A model generated the notes under the pieces. The model made no database searches and was not told the DNA's origin. It worked only from the letters and a program-made list of their open reading frames with translations. Both the position numbers and the translations under genes were made by a program. Below, piece by piece: positions 1 through 8,783 of a DNA stretch of 64,000 nucleotides. This DNA comes from Pseudomonadota bacterium. Its GTDB lineage: Bacteria; Pseudomonadota; Alphaproteobacteria; Rhizobiales; Hyphomicrobiaceae. The stretch lies in contig JAFAFW010000046.1 in NCBI GenBank assembly GCA_023423275.1, positions 17,891-81,890 of the forward strand. Direction: 5' to 3'. Every line of letters starts with the position of its first letter. The first letter of the stretch is position 1.

Positions 1-1
1 G

Positions 2-1366
2 CTCGCCTGGCCGGAGCTGACCTTCGTCGACGAAGCCTGGGCGAGCTTCGGACGCATCAGGCCGGTGCACACGAGCGGCGTCATCTTCGGCTTCGGCGGC
101 AACGCGCTCATCGCGACCTCTTTTCACGTTCTGCAACGCACCGCGCGGGCGCGATTGCCTGATCAGTTCAGCCCCTGGTTCGTACTGCTCGGTTACAATC
201 TGTTCTGCGTTCTGGCGGCCAGCGGCTACCTGATGGGCATTACTCAATCCAAGGAATACGCCGAACCGGAATGGTATGCCGACATCTGGCTGGTCATCGT
301 CTGGGTGGTCTATTTCCTCATCTACATTCGCACGCTCCAGCGTCGGAAAGAGCCGCACATCTACGTCGCCAACTGGTACTACATGGCGTTCATTCTGGTT
401 GTTGCGGTGCTGCACATCGTCAACAACCTCGCCGTGCCGGTGTCGTGGGGCCAGGCCAAGAGCTATTCGCTGTTCTCCGGCGTTCAGGACGCGATGACGC
501 AATGGTGGTACGGACACAATGCGGTCGCCTTCTTCCTCACGGCCGGCTTTCTCGGGATGATGTACTATTATCTGCCCAAGCGCGCCGGGCGGCCGATCTT
601 TTCCTACAGGCTTTCCATCATCAGCTTCTGGGGCATCACGTTCACGTATATGTGGGCGGGGTCGCACCATCTCCACTACACGGCGCTGCCGCACTGGGTG
701 CAGACCCTGGGCATGACCTTTTCGATCGTGTTGCTCGTGCCCTCCTGGGCATCTGCCGGCAACGCGTTGGCGACGCTGAACGGCGCGTGGCACAAGGTGC
801 GCGACGACGCCACGCTACGCTTCATGATGGTGGCAGCCGTTTTCTATGGGCTTTCGACCTTTGAGGGATCGTTCATGGCAATTCGCGCCGTGAACTCGCT
901 GTCCCATTATACCGACTGGACGGTCGGCCACGTCCATGCGGGCGCTCTCGGCTGGGTGGCGATGATCACCTTTGGCTCGTTCTACGCCCTGGTGCCCTGG
1001 ATGTGGAAGCAGGAGCGCATGTATTCGCCGAAGCTGGTGGAGGTTCACTTCTGGTTCGCGCTGGCCGGCACCATCATCTACGTCTTTGCGATGTGGAACT
1101 CGGGCATCATCCAGGGGCTGATGTGGCGAACCTATAACGATAGCGGCACGCTCGCCTATTCCTTCATCGACAGCCTCGTGAAGATGCATCCCTACTACAT
1201 CGCGCGCGCGGTCGGCGGTCTTTGCTTCCTCATCGGTGCGGTCGTCGGTGCCTACAACATCGCCATGACCATCCGTATGGCGCGCTTGTGCGAGCGTTCC
1301 AACGCGCCGGACACGGACGTTCCCGCGATGCGGCCAGCGAGCGCCGCGCTCCAGCCGGGGGAATAA
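2..1366 (+). CDS. ccoN: cbb3-type cytochrome c oxidase subunit I (5' end outside window)
   Basis: Catalytic subunit of the cbb3 oxidase, the high-affinity terminal oxidase that reduces O2 in the inner membrane and uses haem b, haem b3 and CuB. The reading frame is open from base 2, so the usual N-terminal ~100 residues lie upstream; an internal GTG at 65 is not the start. The visible part has at least ten hydrophobic segments and many His residues, including WAGSHHLHY and VGHVHAGALGW, typical of CcoN haem/CuB ligands. The gene ends 3 nt before ccoO, as in fixNOQP operons. The promoter and any FNR/FixK box are outside the window. Confidence 0.97.
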   Translation, partial: LAWPELTFVDEAWASFGRIRPVHTSGVIFGFGGNALIATSFHVLQRTARARLPDQFSPWFVLLGYNLFCVLAASGYLMGITQSKEYAEPEWYADIWLVIVWVVYFLIYIRTLQRRKEPHIYVANWYYMAFILVVAVLHIVNNLAVPVSWGQAKSYSLFSGVQDAMTQWWYGHNAVAFFLTAGFLGMMYYYLPKRAGRPIFSYRLSIISFWGITFTYMWAGSHHLHYTALPHWVQTLGMTFSIVLLVPSWASAGNALATLNGAWHKVRDDATLRFMMVAAVFYGLSTFEGSFMAIRAVNSLSHYTDWTVGHVHAGALGWVAMITFGSFYALVPWMWKQERMYSPKLVEVHFWFALAGTIIYVFAMWNSGIIQGLMWRTYNDSGTLAYSFIDSLVKMHPYYIARAVGGLCFLIGAVVGAYNIAMTIRMARLCERSNAPDTDVPAMRPASAALQPGE

Positions 1367-1369
1367 GCA

Positions 1370-2101
1370 ATGCCTAACTTCCATCGGAGACTGGAACGCA
1401 ACGCTATCGGCTTCGTGCTCGCCATCATCGGCGTCGCGTCGATCGGCGGCATGGTCGAGATCGCCCCGCTGTTCACCATCCACGAGACGGTCGAAGAAGC
1501 GCCGGATATGCGTGTCTACACCCCGCTGGAGCTTGCGGGACGCAACATCTACATCCGCGAAGGCTGCTATGCCTGCCACAGCCAGATGATCCGTACCTTG
1601 CGCGACGAGGTGGAGCGCTACGGGCCATACTCGCTGGCCGTGGAATCCCGATATGATCATCCCATGCTGTGGGGATCGAAGCGTACCGGACCGGATCTTG
1701 CGCGCATCGGCGACAAGTATTCCGATGCCTGGCATGTTGCCCATCTCATCAATCCACGCGACGTCGTGCCGGAGTCGGTGATGCCTCGCTACGGCTGGCT
1801 TCAGCGCAATGCCGTGCGGATTGACGACCTTGATCGGCATCTGACGGCACAGCGCGCCGTTGGCGTGCCTTATACCGACGAGATGATCGCCAACGCGGCG
1901 GCCGACGCCTACGGACAAGCCAATCCCGATAGCGTCAATGCCAGAGGTGTCACACAACGCTACGGCAAGGCAACCAACGTGCGTGTCTTTGACGGCGACT
2001 CACGCCGGCTGACGGAGATGGATGCGCTTGTCGCCTATCTCCAGGTTCTCGGCCGTCTCACCGATGCGGCGCAGAGGCAGACGGCTACTGCGGAGAAATG
2101 A
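1370..2101 (+). CDS. ccoO: cbb3-type cytochrome c oxidase subunit II
   Basis: Membrane-anchored monohaem cytochrome c of cbb3 oxidase, passing electrons from CcoP to CcoN. The 243-aa length is normal for the family. One N-terminal membrane segment (about residues 13-35) precedes a single haem-binding CYACH motif at residues 66-70 and a later Met ligand region (VMPRYGWL). It begins 3 nt after the ccoN stop and ends 3 nt before ccoQ, which implies one transcript. Confidence 0.97.
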   Translation: MPNFHRRLERNAIGFVLAIIGVASIGGMVEIAPLFTIHETVEEAPDMRVYTPLELAGRNIYIREGCYACHSQMIRTLRDEVERYGPYSLAVESRYDHPMLWGSKRTGPDLARIGDKYSDAWHVAHLINPRDVVPESVMPRYGWLQRNAVRIDDLDRHLTAQRAVGVPYTDEMIANAAADAYGQANPDSVNARGVTQRYGKATNVRVFDGDSRRLTEMDALVAYLQVLGRLTDAAQRQTATAEK

Positions 2102-2104
2102 GCC

Positions 2105-2290
2105 ATGGATTTCGATCATCAATCGATCGTGGCGTTCGCCAAGAGCTGGGGGCTTTTCTATTTCATCGCTTTGTCCATCGGCGTGCTGGTTTACGTCTTC
2201 TGGCCATCGAACCGAAAGCGTTTCGACCGGGCAAAGCACAGCATCCTCGATAAGGACGACCGACCTGGGGACATGAACGATGGGACATGA
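2105..2290 (+). CDS. ccoQ: cbb3-type cytochrome oxidase small subunit
   Basis: CcoQ/FixQ is a single-span peptide that stabilises the cbb3 complex. The 61-aa product has one membrane helix (about residues 15-36) followed by a charged tail, FWPSNRKRFDRAKHSILDKDDRPG, shortened here to its landmarks FWPSNRK and DKDDRPG. The length and position between ccoO and ccoP are typical. Its 3' end overlaps ccoP by 11 nt, suggesting translational coupling. Confidence 0.93.
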   Translation: MDFDHQSIVAFAKSWGLFYFIALSIGVLVYVFWPSNRKRFDRAKHSILDKDDRPGDMNDGT

Positions 2291-3155
2291 AGCGCGCGAT
2301 CCCGTCACCGGGCGGATGACGACCGGGCACGAGTGGAACGGCATCGAGGAGTTGGACACGCCTGTACCACGCGTCGTCCTGTTTTTCCTTGCCGCAACGA
2401 TCCTGTTTTCAATTGTCTACTGGGTGCTGATGCCCGCTTGGCCGTTGGGTTGGACCTATACAAAGGGTTTGCTCGGCGTGGATCAGCGGGAGACCGTTAC
2501 AAAACAGATCGAGGAGGCATCTCGCGCCCGGGCCATCTGGACAGACCGGATTGCCTCGAGCGAGTTCAGTGCGATCGTCGCAGACCCTGTCCTGATGCGC
2601 CACGTACGCGAGACAGGACGTACGCTCTTCATCGACAACTGTGCGGTGTGCCATGGCGCGAACGGGACTGGCGGACCCGGCTATCCTAATCTGGCTGCCA
2701 AAGCGTGGCTGTGGGGCGGTGAACCTGAAACCATCGCCGAGACGATACGCGTCGGCATCAACTCCACGCATCCGCAGACACGCATCTCCCAGATGATGGC
2801 GTTCGGTCGTGACGGCATCCTCGATCTCAACGCGGTCCAAAACGCGGCGGCGTACGTCCACTCTCTCTCCGGTCAGGATCTCTCCGACGAAAGCCGGGCG
2901 CGAACGGACGCAGGGAAGGAAATTTACGCCGCCAATTGCGCATCCTGTCACGGCGAAGACGGGACCGGCAGCCGCGATGTCGGAGCACCAAGCCTGACCG
3001 ACAAGCAGTGGATCTATGGCAGCGATGCCCAGTCAGTCTCGACGTCCATCTTCTACGGACGCCAGGGCCACATGCCGCACTGGGAAGGGCGTCTCTCTCC
3101 GGTCGATATCAAGCTGCTTACGGTTTACGTCAGCACACTCGACGGAGGGGAGTGA
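2280..3155 (+). CDS. ccoP: cbb3-type cytochrome c oxidase subunit III (dihaem)
   Basis: Dihaem cytochrome c that accepts electrons from periplasmic cytochrome c for CcoO/CcoN. The 291-aa protein starts with the CcoP-type cytoplasmic segment containing EWNGIEELDTPVPR, followed by a membrane helix (about 31-52) and two cytochrome c domains with haem motifs CAVCH (121-125) and CASCH (220-224). The ATG at 2280 lies inside the end of ccoQ. The stop codon overlaps the next ATG by one base. Confidence 0.97.
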   Translation: MGHEARDPVTGRMTTGHEWNGIEELDTPVPRVVLFFLAATILFSIVYWVLMPAWPLGWTYTKGLLGVDQRETVTKQIEEASRARAIWTDRIASSEFSAIVADPVLMRHVRETGRTLFIDNCAVCHGANGTGGPGYPNLAAKAWLWGGEPETIAETIRVGINSTHPQTRISQMMAFGRDGILDLNAVQNAAAYVHSLSGQDLSDESRARTDAGKEIYAANCASCHGEDGTGSRDVGAPSLTDKQWIYGSDAQSVSTSIFYGRQGHMPHWEGRLSPVDIKLLTVYVSTLDGGE

Positions 3156-3361
3156 TGAGTATAACGCGCGATAATCCGAAGGCCACCGGTCTCAACTGGC
3201 GGTTCGTCGCGATCCTGATTGCCAGTGCGAGCGTCGTCATACTTGTCGCCGCCAACGCCCATCTGGTTTACGTCGCGCTCGCTTCGCAGCCGGACTGCGT
3301 GCCACACGCAAAGGCGGTGGGCACAAACGGAATATTTCGCGCGGCTCGATCGGCCTGCTGA
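3155..3361 (+). CDS. small membrane protein of the cbb3 operon, unknown function
   Basis: A 68-aa product with one membrane helix (about residues 18-40) and a short tail with two Cys (PDCVPH and a terminal RSAC). Its ATG overlaps the ccoP stop (TGATG), so it is translationally coupled to the oxidase genes. It sits where fixG/fixH usually lie but lacks the FixG ferredoxin motifs and the length of FixH (~150 aa). I infer an assembly or accessory role from position only. The distribution of its homologues is not something I can see here. Confidence 0.7.
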   Translation: MSITRDNPKATGLNWRFVAILIASASVVILVAANAHLVYVALASQPDCVPHAKAVGTNGIFRAARSAC

Positions 3362-3374
3362 GGGAAGAGACGTC

Positions 3375-4160
3375 ATGGCAACGATGGAGACCGCCGAGAG
3401 CACCGCCGCTCCCCTTGCACTGCAACGTCGGCGAAACCTTCCGGCCAGAGCGGCTTTCGGTTGGCTCGCGGCGGGCTGGCGTGACCTCTGGCGCACACCG
3501 TTGCCGAGCCTCGCATACGGACTCATCGTATTCGCGATTTCGCTGGCCGTCATATGGGGCCTGTTCCGGTTACAGGTGGACTACATCCTGTTTCCGGCAC
3601 TTGCCGGTTTCATGGTGGTCGGCCCGCTGATCGCGATCGGTCTCTACCAGAAGAGTCGCGACATCGAGGAAGGTCGCAAGGTGAGCTTGGCGCGCATGAT
3701 CTTCGTCCAGGCGGGATCGGGAGCGCAAGTCTGGTTCACCGGCGCCATCATGTGTCTCCTCATGCTCGTCTGGATGCGTGCGGCCGTCATCATCTATGCG
3801 CTGTTCTTCGGGTTGAGACCGTTTCCCGGCCTCGACGATATCGCTCGGATGCTGATAGCCACGCCTGAAGGATGGGGCATGCTCATCGTCGGAACAGCGG
3901 TCGGCGGATTGTTCGCGGCCTTTTCCTTCGCCATAAGCACCTTCTCCATTCCCATGCTGCTGGCTGAACGCACCGACGCCTTCACCGCGATGGGCACGAG
4001 CATCTCGCTGGTCTGGAACAATCTGCGGGTGATGTTGGTGTGGGGCGCGATCGTGCTCGTACTCTTCCTGCTCTCCTTGGCTACCGCCCTGCTCGGCCTC
4101 ATTGTCATCTTCCCGCTGCTCGGCCACGCGACCTGGCACAGTTACAGGGCGATCAGATGA
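3375..4160 (+). CDS. DUF2189 integral membrane protein
   Basis: A 261-aa polytopic protein with about six membrane helices. It resembles the DUF2189 family, which I recognise as a frequent neighbour of cco/fix clusters in alphaproteobacteria. The ATG at 3375 is chosen because it follows AGGGAAGAG and gives the usual family length; a longer reading frame begins further upstream but overlaps the preceding gene. Its end overlaps the ATG of ccoI by 4 nt (ATGA). Function is unknown; a role in oxidase assembly or copper handling is inferred from context. Confidence 0.83.
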   Translation: MATMETAESTAAPLALQRRRNLPARAAFGWLAAGWRDLWRTPLPSLAYGLIVFAISLAVIWGLFRLQVDYILFPALAGFMVVGPLIAIGLYQKSRDIEEGRKVSLARMIFVQAGSGAQVWFTGAIMCLLMLVWMRAAVIIYALFFGLRPFPGLDDIARMLIATPEGWGMLIVGTAVGGLFAAFSFAISTFSIPMLLAERTDAFTAMGTSISLVWNNLRVMLVWGAIVLVLFLLSLATALLGLIVIFPLLGHATWHSYRAIR

Positions 4161-6415
4161 GCTGCCGCGCACATCCGGGCAGTCACGATATATCCGGCGG
4201 TCGTTCGACTGCACGCGAGGAGGTCTGGATCGCAAGCAGGGCTCTCGGAGAGGGCCGCCATCAGATCGAACTGTCGGTTCCGGGTGTCCACTGTGCGGGC
4301 TGCATCCGAAGGGTGGAGACCGGGTTGACGCGGGTTCCAGGTATCGAGGACGCCCGGGTCAACCTGTCGACGAAACGGGTCAGCGTGAAATGGCGCGGCG
4401 ATGAGGCTCCCGACCTCCTGGGCGCCCTGGAGGAACTTGGTTTTCCGGGACACATCACCGGCATGGATGAGGATCGGAAGGATCCAGAGCTCGGACGCCT
4501 GATCCGGGCGCTGGCGATCGCCGGCTTCTCGGCCATGAATATCATGCTGCTTTCGGTGTCGATCTGGTCCGGAGCCGACCCTGCGACACGCGACGTCTTC
4601 CATTGGATATCGGCGGCGCTGGCGCTGCCGGCCCTTCTGTATTCCGGCCGTATCTTTTTTGTTTCCGCGTGGGGCGCACTGCGTCGCGGCCATACCAATA
4701 TGGATGTGCCGATCTCGGTTGGCATCTGTCTCGCGTTTGGACTCAGTCTCTACGATACGATTCACGGCGGCCCGCATGCCTATTTCGATGCCGCAACCTC
4801 ACTGGTCTTCTTTCTCCTTATCGGGCGAACCCTCGACCACATCATGCGCGAGCGCGCCCGCATCGCCGTGCATGGTCTGGCACGCCTTGCGCCGCGTGGA
4901 GCAACGGTCCTGCGGGAAGACGGAAGTCGCGACTATCTGCCGGTCGACAAGATCGAGCCGTGGATGCGGATTACGATTGCGGCAGGCGACCGTATTCCGG
5001 TGGATGGCGTGGTCGCCGAGGGCGCGTCGGATCTCGACTGCGCCGTCGCCACCGGTGAGAGCGCCCCGCGAGGCGTGAGGCCCGGATCGACCGTGCAGGC
5101 CGGTACGCTCAACCTTTCCGGACCTCTGACTATCGTAGCCTCTGCGCGGGCGGGAGTGTCGTTTCTTGCGGAGATGATGCGGCTTATGGAGGCAGCAGAG
5201 GGCGGACGCGCGAGCTATCGCCGTCTCGCCGATCGGGCCGCGGCGCTCTACTCACCCGTCGTCCACGCGACCGCGTTCCTGACCTTCCTCGGCTGGATGC
5301 TCGCCGCTGGCGACTGGCACGCCGCCGTCACGATCGCCATTGCGGTGCTCATCATCACCTGCCCCTGCGCGCTCGGCCTCGCCGTGCCGATCGTGCAGGT
5401 CATGGCCGCACGCCGCTTGTTCGAGAACGGCATCCTGGTCAAGGACGGCTCAGCCATCGAGCGGATTGCCGAGGTCGACACCGTGGTGTTCGACAAGACG
5501 GGAACTCTCACTCTGGGCCGACCGCGCCTTGTTGCGAAGGACGCCGCCTCTCCGCATGATCTCGCGATCGCGTCGAGGATTGCCAGTCTTTCGCGCCATC
5601 CGCTGTCGCGCGCGATCGGGGAGGAACCTGCGGCGGATGTGATCCTTTCCGATGTGATCGAGCATCCGGGGCTCGGAATCGAAGCGCGCGTCAGTGGGAG
5701 CAGCTACCGGCTCGGCCGACCTGAATGGGCACTTGCCGACGGGATGCGCGAGCAGAATTCCAGCACGGTGCTCAGCTGCGATGGACGACTGGCCGCCCGC
5801 TTTACCTTCGAGGACGAATTGCGCCCGCACGCAGGTATGACGATCGAAACTCTGCGCGAGATTGGCCCGCACATCGTCATCCTTTCCGGCGACGCACCGG
5901 GCGCGGTTTCCGCGACCGCGGCGCGGCTCGACATCGGTGACTTTGCATCGAGCCTACTGCCGGCGGAGAAAGTCGCTCGGCTGAAGCAGATGGCAGCGGA
6001 CGGTCGCCGAGTGCTGATGGTCGGTGACGGCATCAACGATGCACCGGCGCTTACGGCCGCATACGTTTCAATGGCGCCGGCCACCGCCGCCGACATCGGT
6101 CGCAACGCTGCAGACTTTGTGTTCCTGCGTGAGGGCCTTGATTCAGTTCCGATGACCTTGGCCATTTCGCGGGATGCGGGCCGTCTCGTGCGGCAGAATT
6201 TCACTCTGGCAGTCGTCTATAATGCCATCGCGTTGCCCATTGCGATCGCCGGCTTCGTGACGCCCTTGATCGCGGCGCTAGCCATGTCGTTCTCCTCGAT
6301 CCTCGTCGTCGCCAATGCACTGCGCCTGAAGCCGGGCAAGCTCGCGCAGCACCCGGCCAGCGCTTCGCCGAAACGGGCAGGCTCGCACGGGGTAGCATTG
6401 GAGCCGGCCGAATGA
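4157..6415 (+). CDS. ccoI: copper-translocating P-type ATPase of cbb3 assembly
   Basis: FixI/CcoI-type P1B ATPase that exports copper needed to build the CuB centre of the cbb3 oxidase. The 752-aa protein has an N-terminal HMA domain with CAGC (residues 46-49), membrane helices, the transport motif CPC (about 402-404), the phosphorylation site DKTGTLT (about 446) and the hinge GDGINDAP (about 622). The ATG at 4157 overlaps the DUF2189 stop and matches the family N terminus; the frame extends further upstream but without family similarity. It overlaps ccoS by 4 nt. Confidence 0.95.
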   Translation: MSCRAHPGSHDISGGRSTAREEVWIASRALGEGRHQIELSVPGVHCAGCIRRVETGLTRVPGIEDARVNLSTKRVSVKWRGDEAPDLLGALEELGFPGHITGMDEDRKDPELGRLIRALAIAGFSAMNIMLLSVSIWSGADPATRDVFHWISAALALPALLYSGRIFFVSAWGALRRGHTNMDVPISVGICLAFGLSLYDTIHGGPHAYFDAATSLVFFLLIGRTLDHIMRERARIAVHGLARLAPRGATVLREDGSRDYLPVDKIEPWMRITIAAGDRIPVDGVVAEGASDLDCAVATGESAPRGVRPGSTVQAGTLNLSGPLTIVASARAGVSFLAEMMRLMEAAEGGRASYRRLADRAAALYSPVVHATAFLTFLGWMLAAGDWHAAVTIAIAVLIITCPCALGLAVPIVQVMAARRLFENGILVKDGSAIERIAEVDTVVFDKTGTLTLGRPRLVAKDAASPHDLAIASRIASLSRHPLSRAIGEEPAADVILSDVIEHPGLGIEARVSGSSYRLGRPEWALADGMREQNSSTVLSCDGRLAARFTFEDELRPHAGMTIETLREIGPHIVILSGDAPGAVSATAARLDIGDFASSLLPAEKVARLKQMAADGRRVLMVGDGINDAPALTAAYVSMAPATAADIGRNAADFVFLREGLDSVPMTLAISRDAGRLVRQNFTLAVVYNAIALPIAIAGFVTPLIAALAMSFSSILVVANALRLKPGKLAQHPASASPKRAGSHGVALEPAE

Positions 6416-6654
6416 GTAGTCTCGCCTATCTCATTCCCTTGGCCCTGCTGTTGGGAGGTGCGGCTCTCGCGGCCTTTCTGTGGTCTTTACGCAGCGGCCA
6501 GTATGATGATCTCGATGGCGCTGCGGAGCGCATTTTCCTCGATGCAGATAGCGACAGCGCGGGCGGAGAGCCGGATGCATTGACCTGCCGTGAAGTGTCG
6601 AGCCGCGGCCCAAGCCTCCGTGGAAACGATGTCGTGCGGCCACTTCGCCATTGA
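6412..6654 (+). CDS. ccoS: cbb3-type cytochrome oxidase assembly protein CcoS
   Basis: An 80-aa protein with one N-terminal membrane helix followed by the CcoS signature LWSLRSGQYDDLDGAAERI, containing the family motif GQYDDLxG. CcoS is required for cofactor insertion into cbb3 oxidase. It is the last gene of the operon and overlaps ccoI by 4 nt. The C-terminal ~30 residues are less conserved in appearance than the core. A small hairpin, CCGCA-AA-TGCGG at 6670-6681, follows the stop but has no U tract. Confidence 0.93.
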   Translation: MSSLAYLIPLALLLGGAALAAFLWSLRSGQYDDLDGAAERIFLDADSDSAGGEPDALTCREVSSRGPSLRGNDVVRPLRH

Positions 6655-6771
6655 GGTTTCAAACTGCATCCGCAAATGCGGAAAATGCCGCTCCGCTGCT
6701 AACGCGCAGCCCTGATAAACAGTTGAGGAATTGCACGGCAAAAGTCTGCGACCGATTACTCTCTTCCTGTG

Positions 6772-7050
6772 AAGGTACGTTTTTTCGTCGGTTCGCACCT
6801 TGCAGCGGTCGATGTCAGAAACGGCTTTGAATGGGGCACTCAGGCGGCTCGGTTATTCTAAAGCCGAGATGACGCCGCACGACTTCAGGGCCATCGCCAG
6901 CATGTTGCTCAACGAGTCCGGCTTGTGGAATCGCGGCGCAATCGAGCGGGCGCTTGCGCACAAGGACAATGACGAAGTTTGCGGCGCTTGCAGCGGAACG
7001 GCCGCGCCTGGTGAGAGTGCTCGGGTCTGTCGTTGCAGCGCTAGCTGTGG
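6772..7050 (+). pseudogene. C-terminal remnant of a P4-type tyrosine integrase
   Basis: Translation from 6772 reads YVFSSVRT then QRSMSETALNGALRRLGY and HDFRAIAS, followed by a LLNESG...IERALAH segment. This is the C-terminal catalytic block of P4/CP4-type integrases (H-x-x-R and LAH motifs). No start codon or N-terminal two thirds are present; an in-frame TGA lies just upstream. At the place of the usual RGAY active-site motif the sequence reads CGAC, so the catalytic Tyr codon is TGC (Cys). After about 7000 similarity fades. This is a dead integrase, probably marking the left side of a decayed island. No tRNA is visible beside it. Confidence 0.75.
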
Positions 7051-7314
7051 ACGGATTGAGCAGAATAATAACCCGCACCTAGCAGCCTATTGCATTGTCA
7101 GGATAATTCTAACTGGCGAATCGCGATTTCCGAGTGGCTAAGGATGCTCGGCGCAGCCGCCGTCCCAATTGCACTGCTGTTTCACACAGGCGCGGCGCTC
7201 GGAGACGTGAAGCTCACGTCGAATATGCTCAATGCATTGGCGGCTCGGATGGGGTATTCGGAGCTCCCTCTCCCAACACTGCGTCCGACACGGCGAGATG
7301 GCAGCTCCGACCAT

Positions 7315-7923
7315 TCAGTCCCGAAGGAGCAGGCCGAGCCGAGCTTTGATATCGGCAATGAGACGCGCTCTGGACGCAACAAGTTCGGCGAGCGCGACGG
7401 CCACATTTGTCATGCCTTCAAACTCGGCCGCGTAAGCGGCATCCAGCGGGACCAGCGTCGGTTTCAGGAGTTCATGGGGCGGCCGGCTGGAGCTAGCGAC
7501 ATACACCAGGAAGGTGCGGAAGAGGGCGTCAGTCAATCCCTCATTCTCATAGAGAAGCTTTACATCGTAGAGATCACGCGGATGCTGGCGGTCGAGCGCT
7601 GCGTGGAGCTTGCCCCCGAAAAGGTCGTTGAAGGACACGACAAGGGTCTCTGCGAAGCCGAAGCGATTTTCCACCGATTCAGCAACGCGCCTTTGTGCTG
7701 GCGCATGCACGACGCCGCGCACGACCGGCGAGACTTCGATCTTTACTTCGGCAGCGCCGCGCCTTGCGAGAACTCTGGTGTCGCCTCCTCCGCCGCTCGC
7801 TATCCGCTGTGCTCGCGCACGCGGAATCGTGGCTTCGATTCTGCCGCGGATGCGCTCGAGAGCGGCATCGATTTCAGAAAGGCTTTCCGCCCGAGCCTTC
7901 ACGGGCAGGTAGCCGTGAGGGCT
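7315..7923 (-). pseudogene. truncated AbiEii/AbiGii-family nucleotidyltransferase toxin
   Basis: The minus frame from 7923 reads GYLPVKARAESLSEIDAAL and later FGGKLHAALDRQHPRDLYDV, the middle part of AbiEii toxins (about 195 of ~300 residues). The N-terminal GGTALN and DIDL catalytic motifs are missing, and the C-terminal part is lost after a frameshift near 7315. It is in the same reading frame as the ParB remnant upstream and separated from it only by a TAA at 7924-7926, which looks like a deletion junction. No AbiEi antitoxin gene is present. The protein is almost certainly inactive. Confidence 0.72.
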
Positions 7924-8439
7924 TTACAGCTCCATCGCGCTGCTCAGGTGCGGGCTGGTGGCACTCAGCTTGAGACAGCTTTCCGTGCTGTAGCTGCGAT
8001 AGAAGACATCAAGCCCGAGGCCGTGGACGATTGATGCAAGCGCGATATCAGGCCGTGCCACGAGTTCGGCACCGATGGCCGCACTATGCTGGGCGGTCAG
8101 GTCCTCAACAAGACGCGACGAGAGACCGTCAGGACGGGAGCTACCGGCCGGATTCCCGGCGGCGGGCGTATCCGCTTGGCTCGCGAGTTTGTGCGCGTCC
8201 TCCTTGCGAACCAGGCCACGCTCGACGGAAAGAGCGCCGCGATGATCGAGACAGAGAATCGCACCGGCAGCGGCAAGAGCTTCAGGCGTCCAGGACTCCA
8301 GCGTATCCTCGATGGCATCCAGGCCGTGCGAGACAATGGACGCTGCGAGTTCGTCGATGCCGGCATGGATGTCGGTCTTGCGAACATTGCCGTCCCACAG
8401 GGCGAGCTTGGTCAGAGGGAAATATGTAATCTCGATCAT
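7924..8439 (-). pseudogene. internally deleted ParB-like nuclease-domain protein
   Basis: The ATG at 8439 follows AGGAGT (8450-8445) and starts with a ParB N terminus (ITYFPLTKL, RNVRKT-like NVRKT, GIDELAASIVSHGL). It then jumps to a segment typical of the C-terminal half of ~650-700-aa ParB/RepB/Spo0J-type proteins of mobile elements (WTPEALAAAGA, VERGLVRKED, LSSRLVEDLTAQ, FYRSYSTESCL). The DNA-clamp and HTH core of roughly 300 residues is missing, as is the last part of the protein. At 171 aa it is a deletion derivative of an element-borne partition or regulatory protein. Confidence 0.7.
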
Positions 8440-8783
8440 GAATGACTCCTTCGGTTGTGAGCCCGCCGCAATGGCGGTCTCGATGCCGAAGCACCTGAGC
8501 CGGGCCTTCAGCGGACGCGGAACCGAAGCCGCCGACTGATCAAGGAGGGGGCGAGGTGGCCGGTAACGCCGAAAGCCGAGGGCGCGAGCCCTTGAAGCGG
8601 ATGCGAACCGGCGCATGATCGGCATCATCAGGAAGACCGCCAAGCGAGCCTGATCCGAAGAGCGATGCGTCCGAGATCCAGTTCCGAGGGCAATTGCCCA
8701 AGCGGCCAAATGTACATTTGCCCATGCCGCCGCAATTTCTTCCCAAAAGGATCATTGCTGGTGACCGGCGAAAGGAGGCCGTC
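8440..8783. other. intergenic stretch with no recognised gene
   Basis: This 344-base stretch separates the ParB remnant (minus) and the DnaA-domain gene (plus). Apart from the Shine-Dalgarno sequences of the two flanking genes (rev-comp AGGAGT at 8445-8450, and AAAGGAGG at 8771-8778) I see no coding similarity or structured element. It probably carries divergent promoters. Confidence 0.5.

Noticed and set aside
815..1957. Minus-strand 380-codon open frame opposite ccoN/ccoO
   Set aside because: It is the GC-rich antisense shadow of clear cytochrome oxidase genes and has no domain.
6655..7314. tRNA gene as the attachment site of the integrase
   Set aside because: I looked for a cloverleaf or TTCGANTC arm near the integrase remnant and found none.
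7090..8034. Plus-strand 314-codon frame across the AbiEii/ParB remnants
   Set aside because: Protein similarity is on the opposite strand. The first ~60 codons resemble a signal peptide but no family could be recognised.
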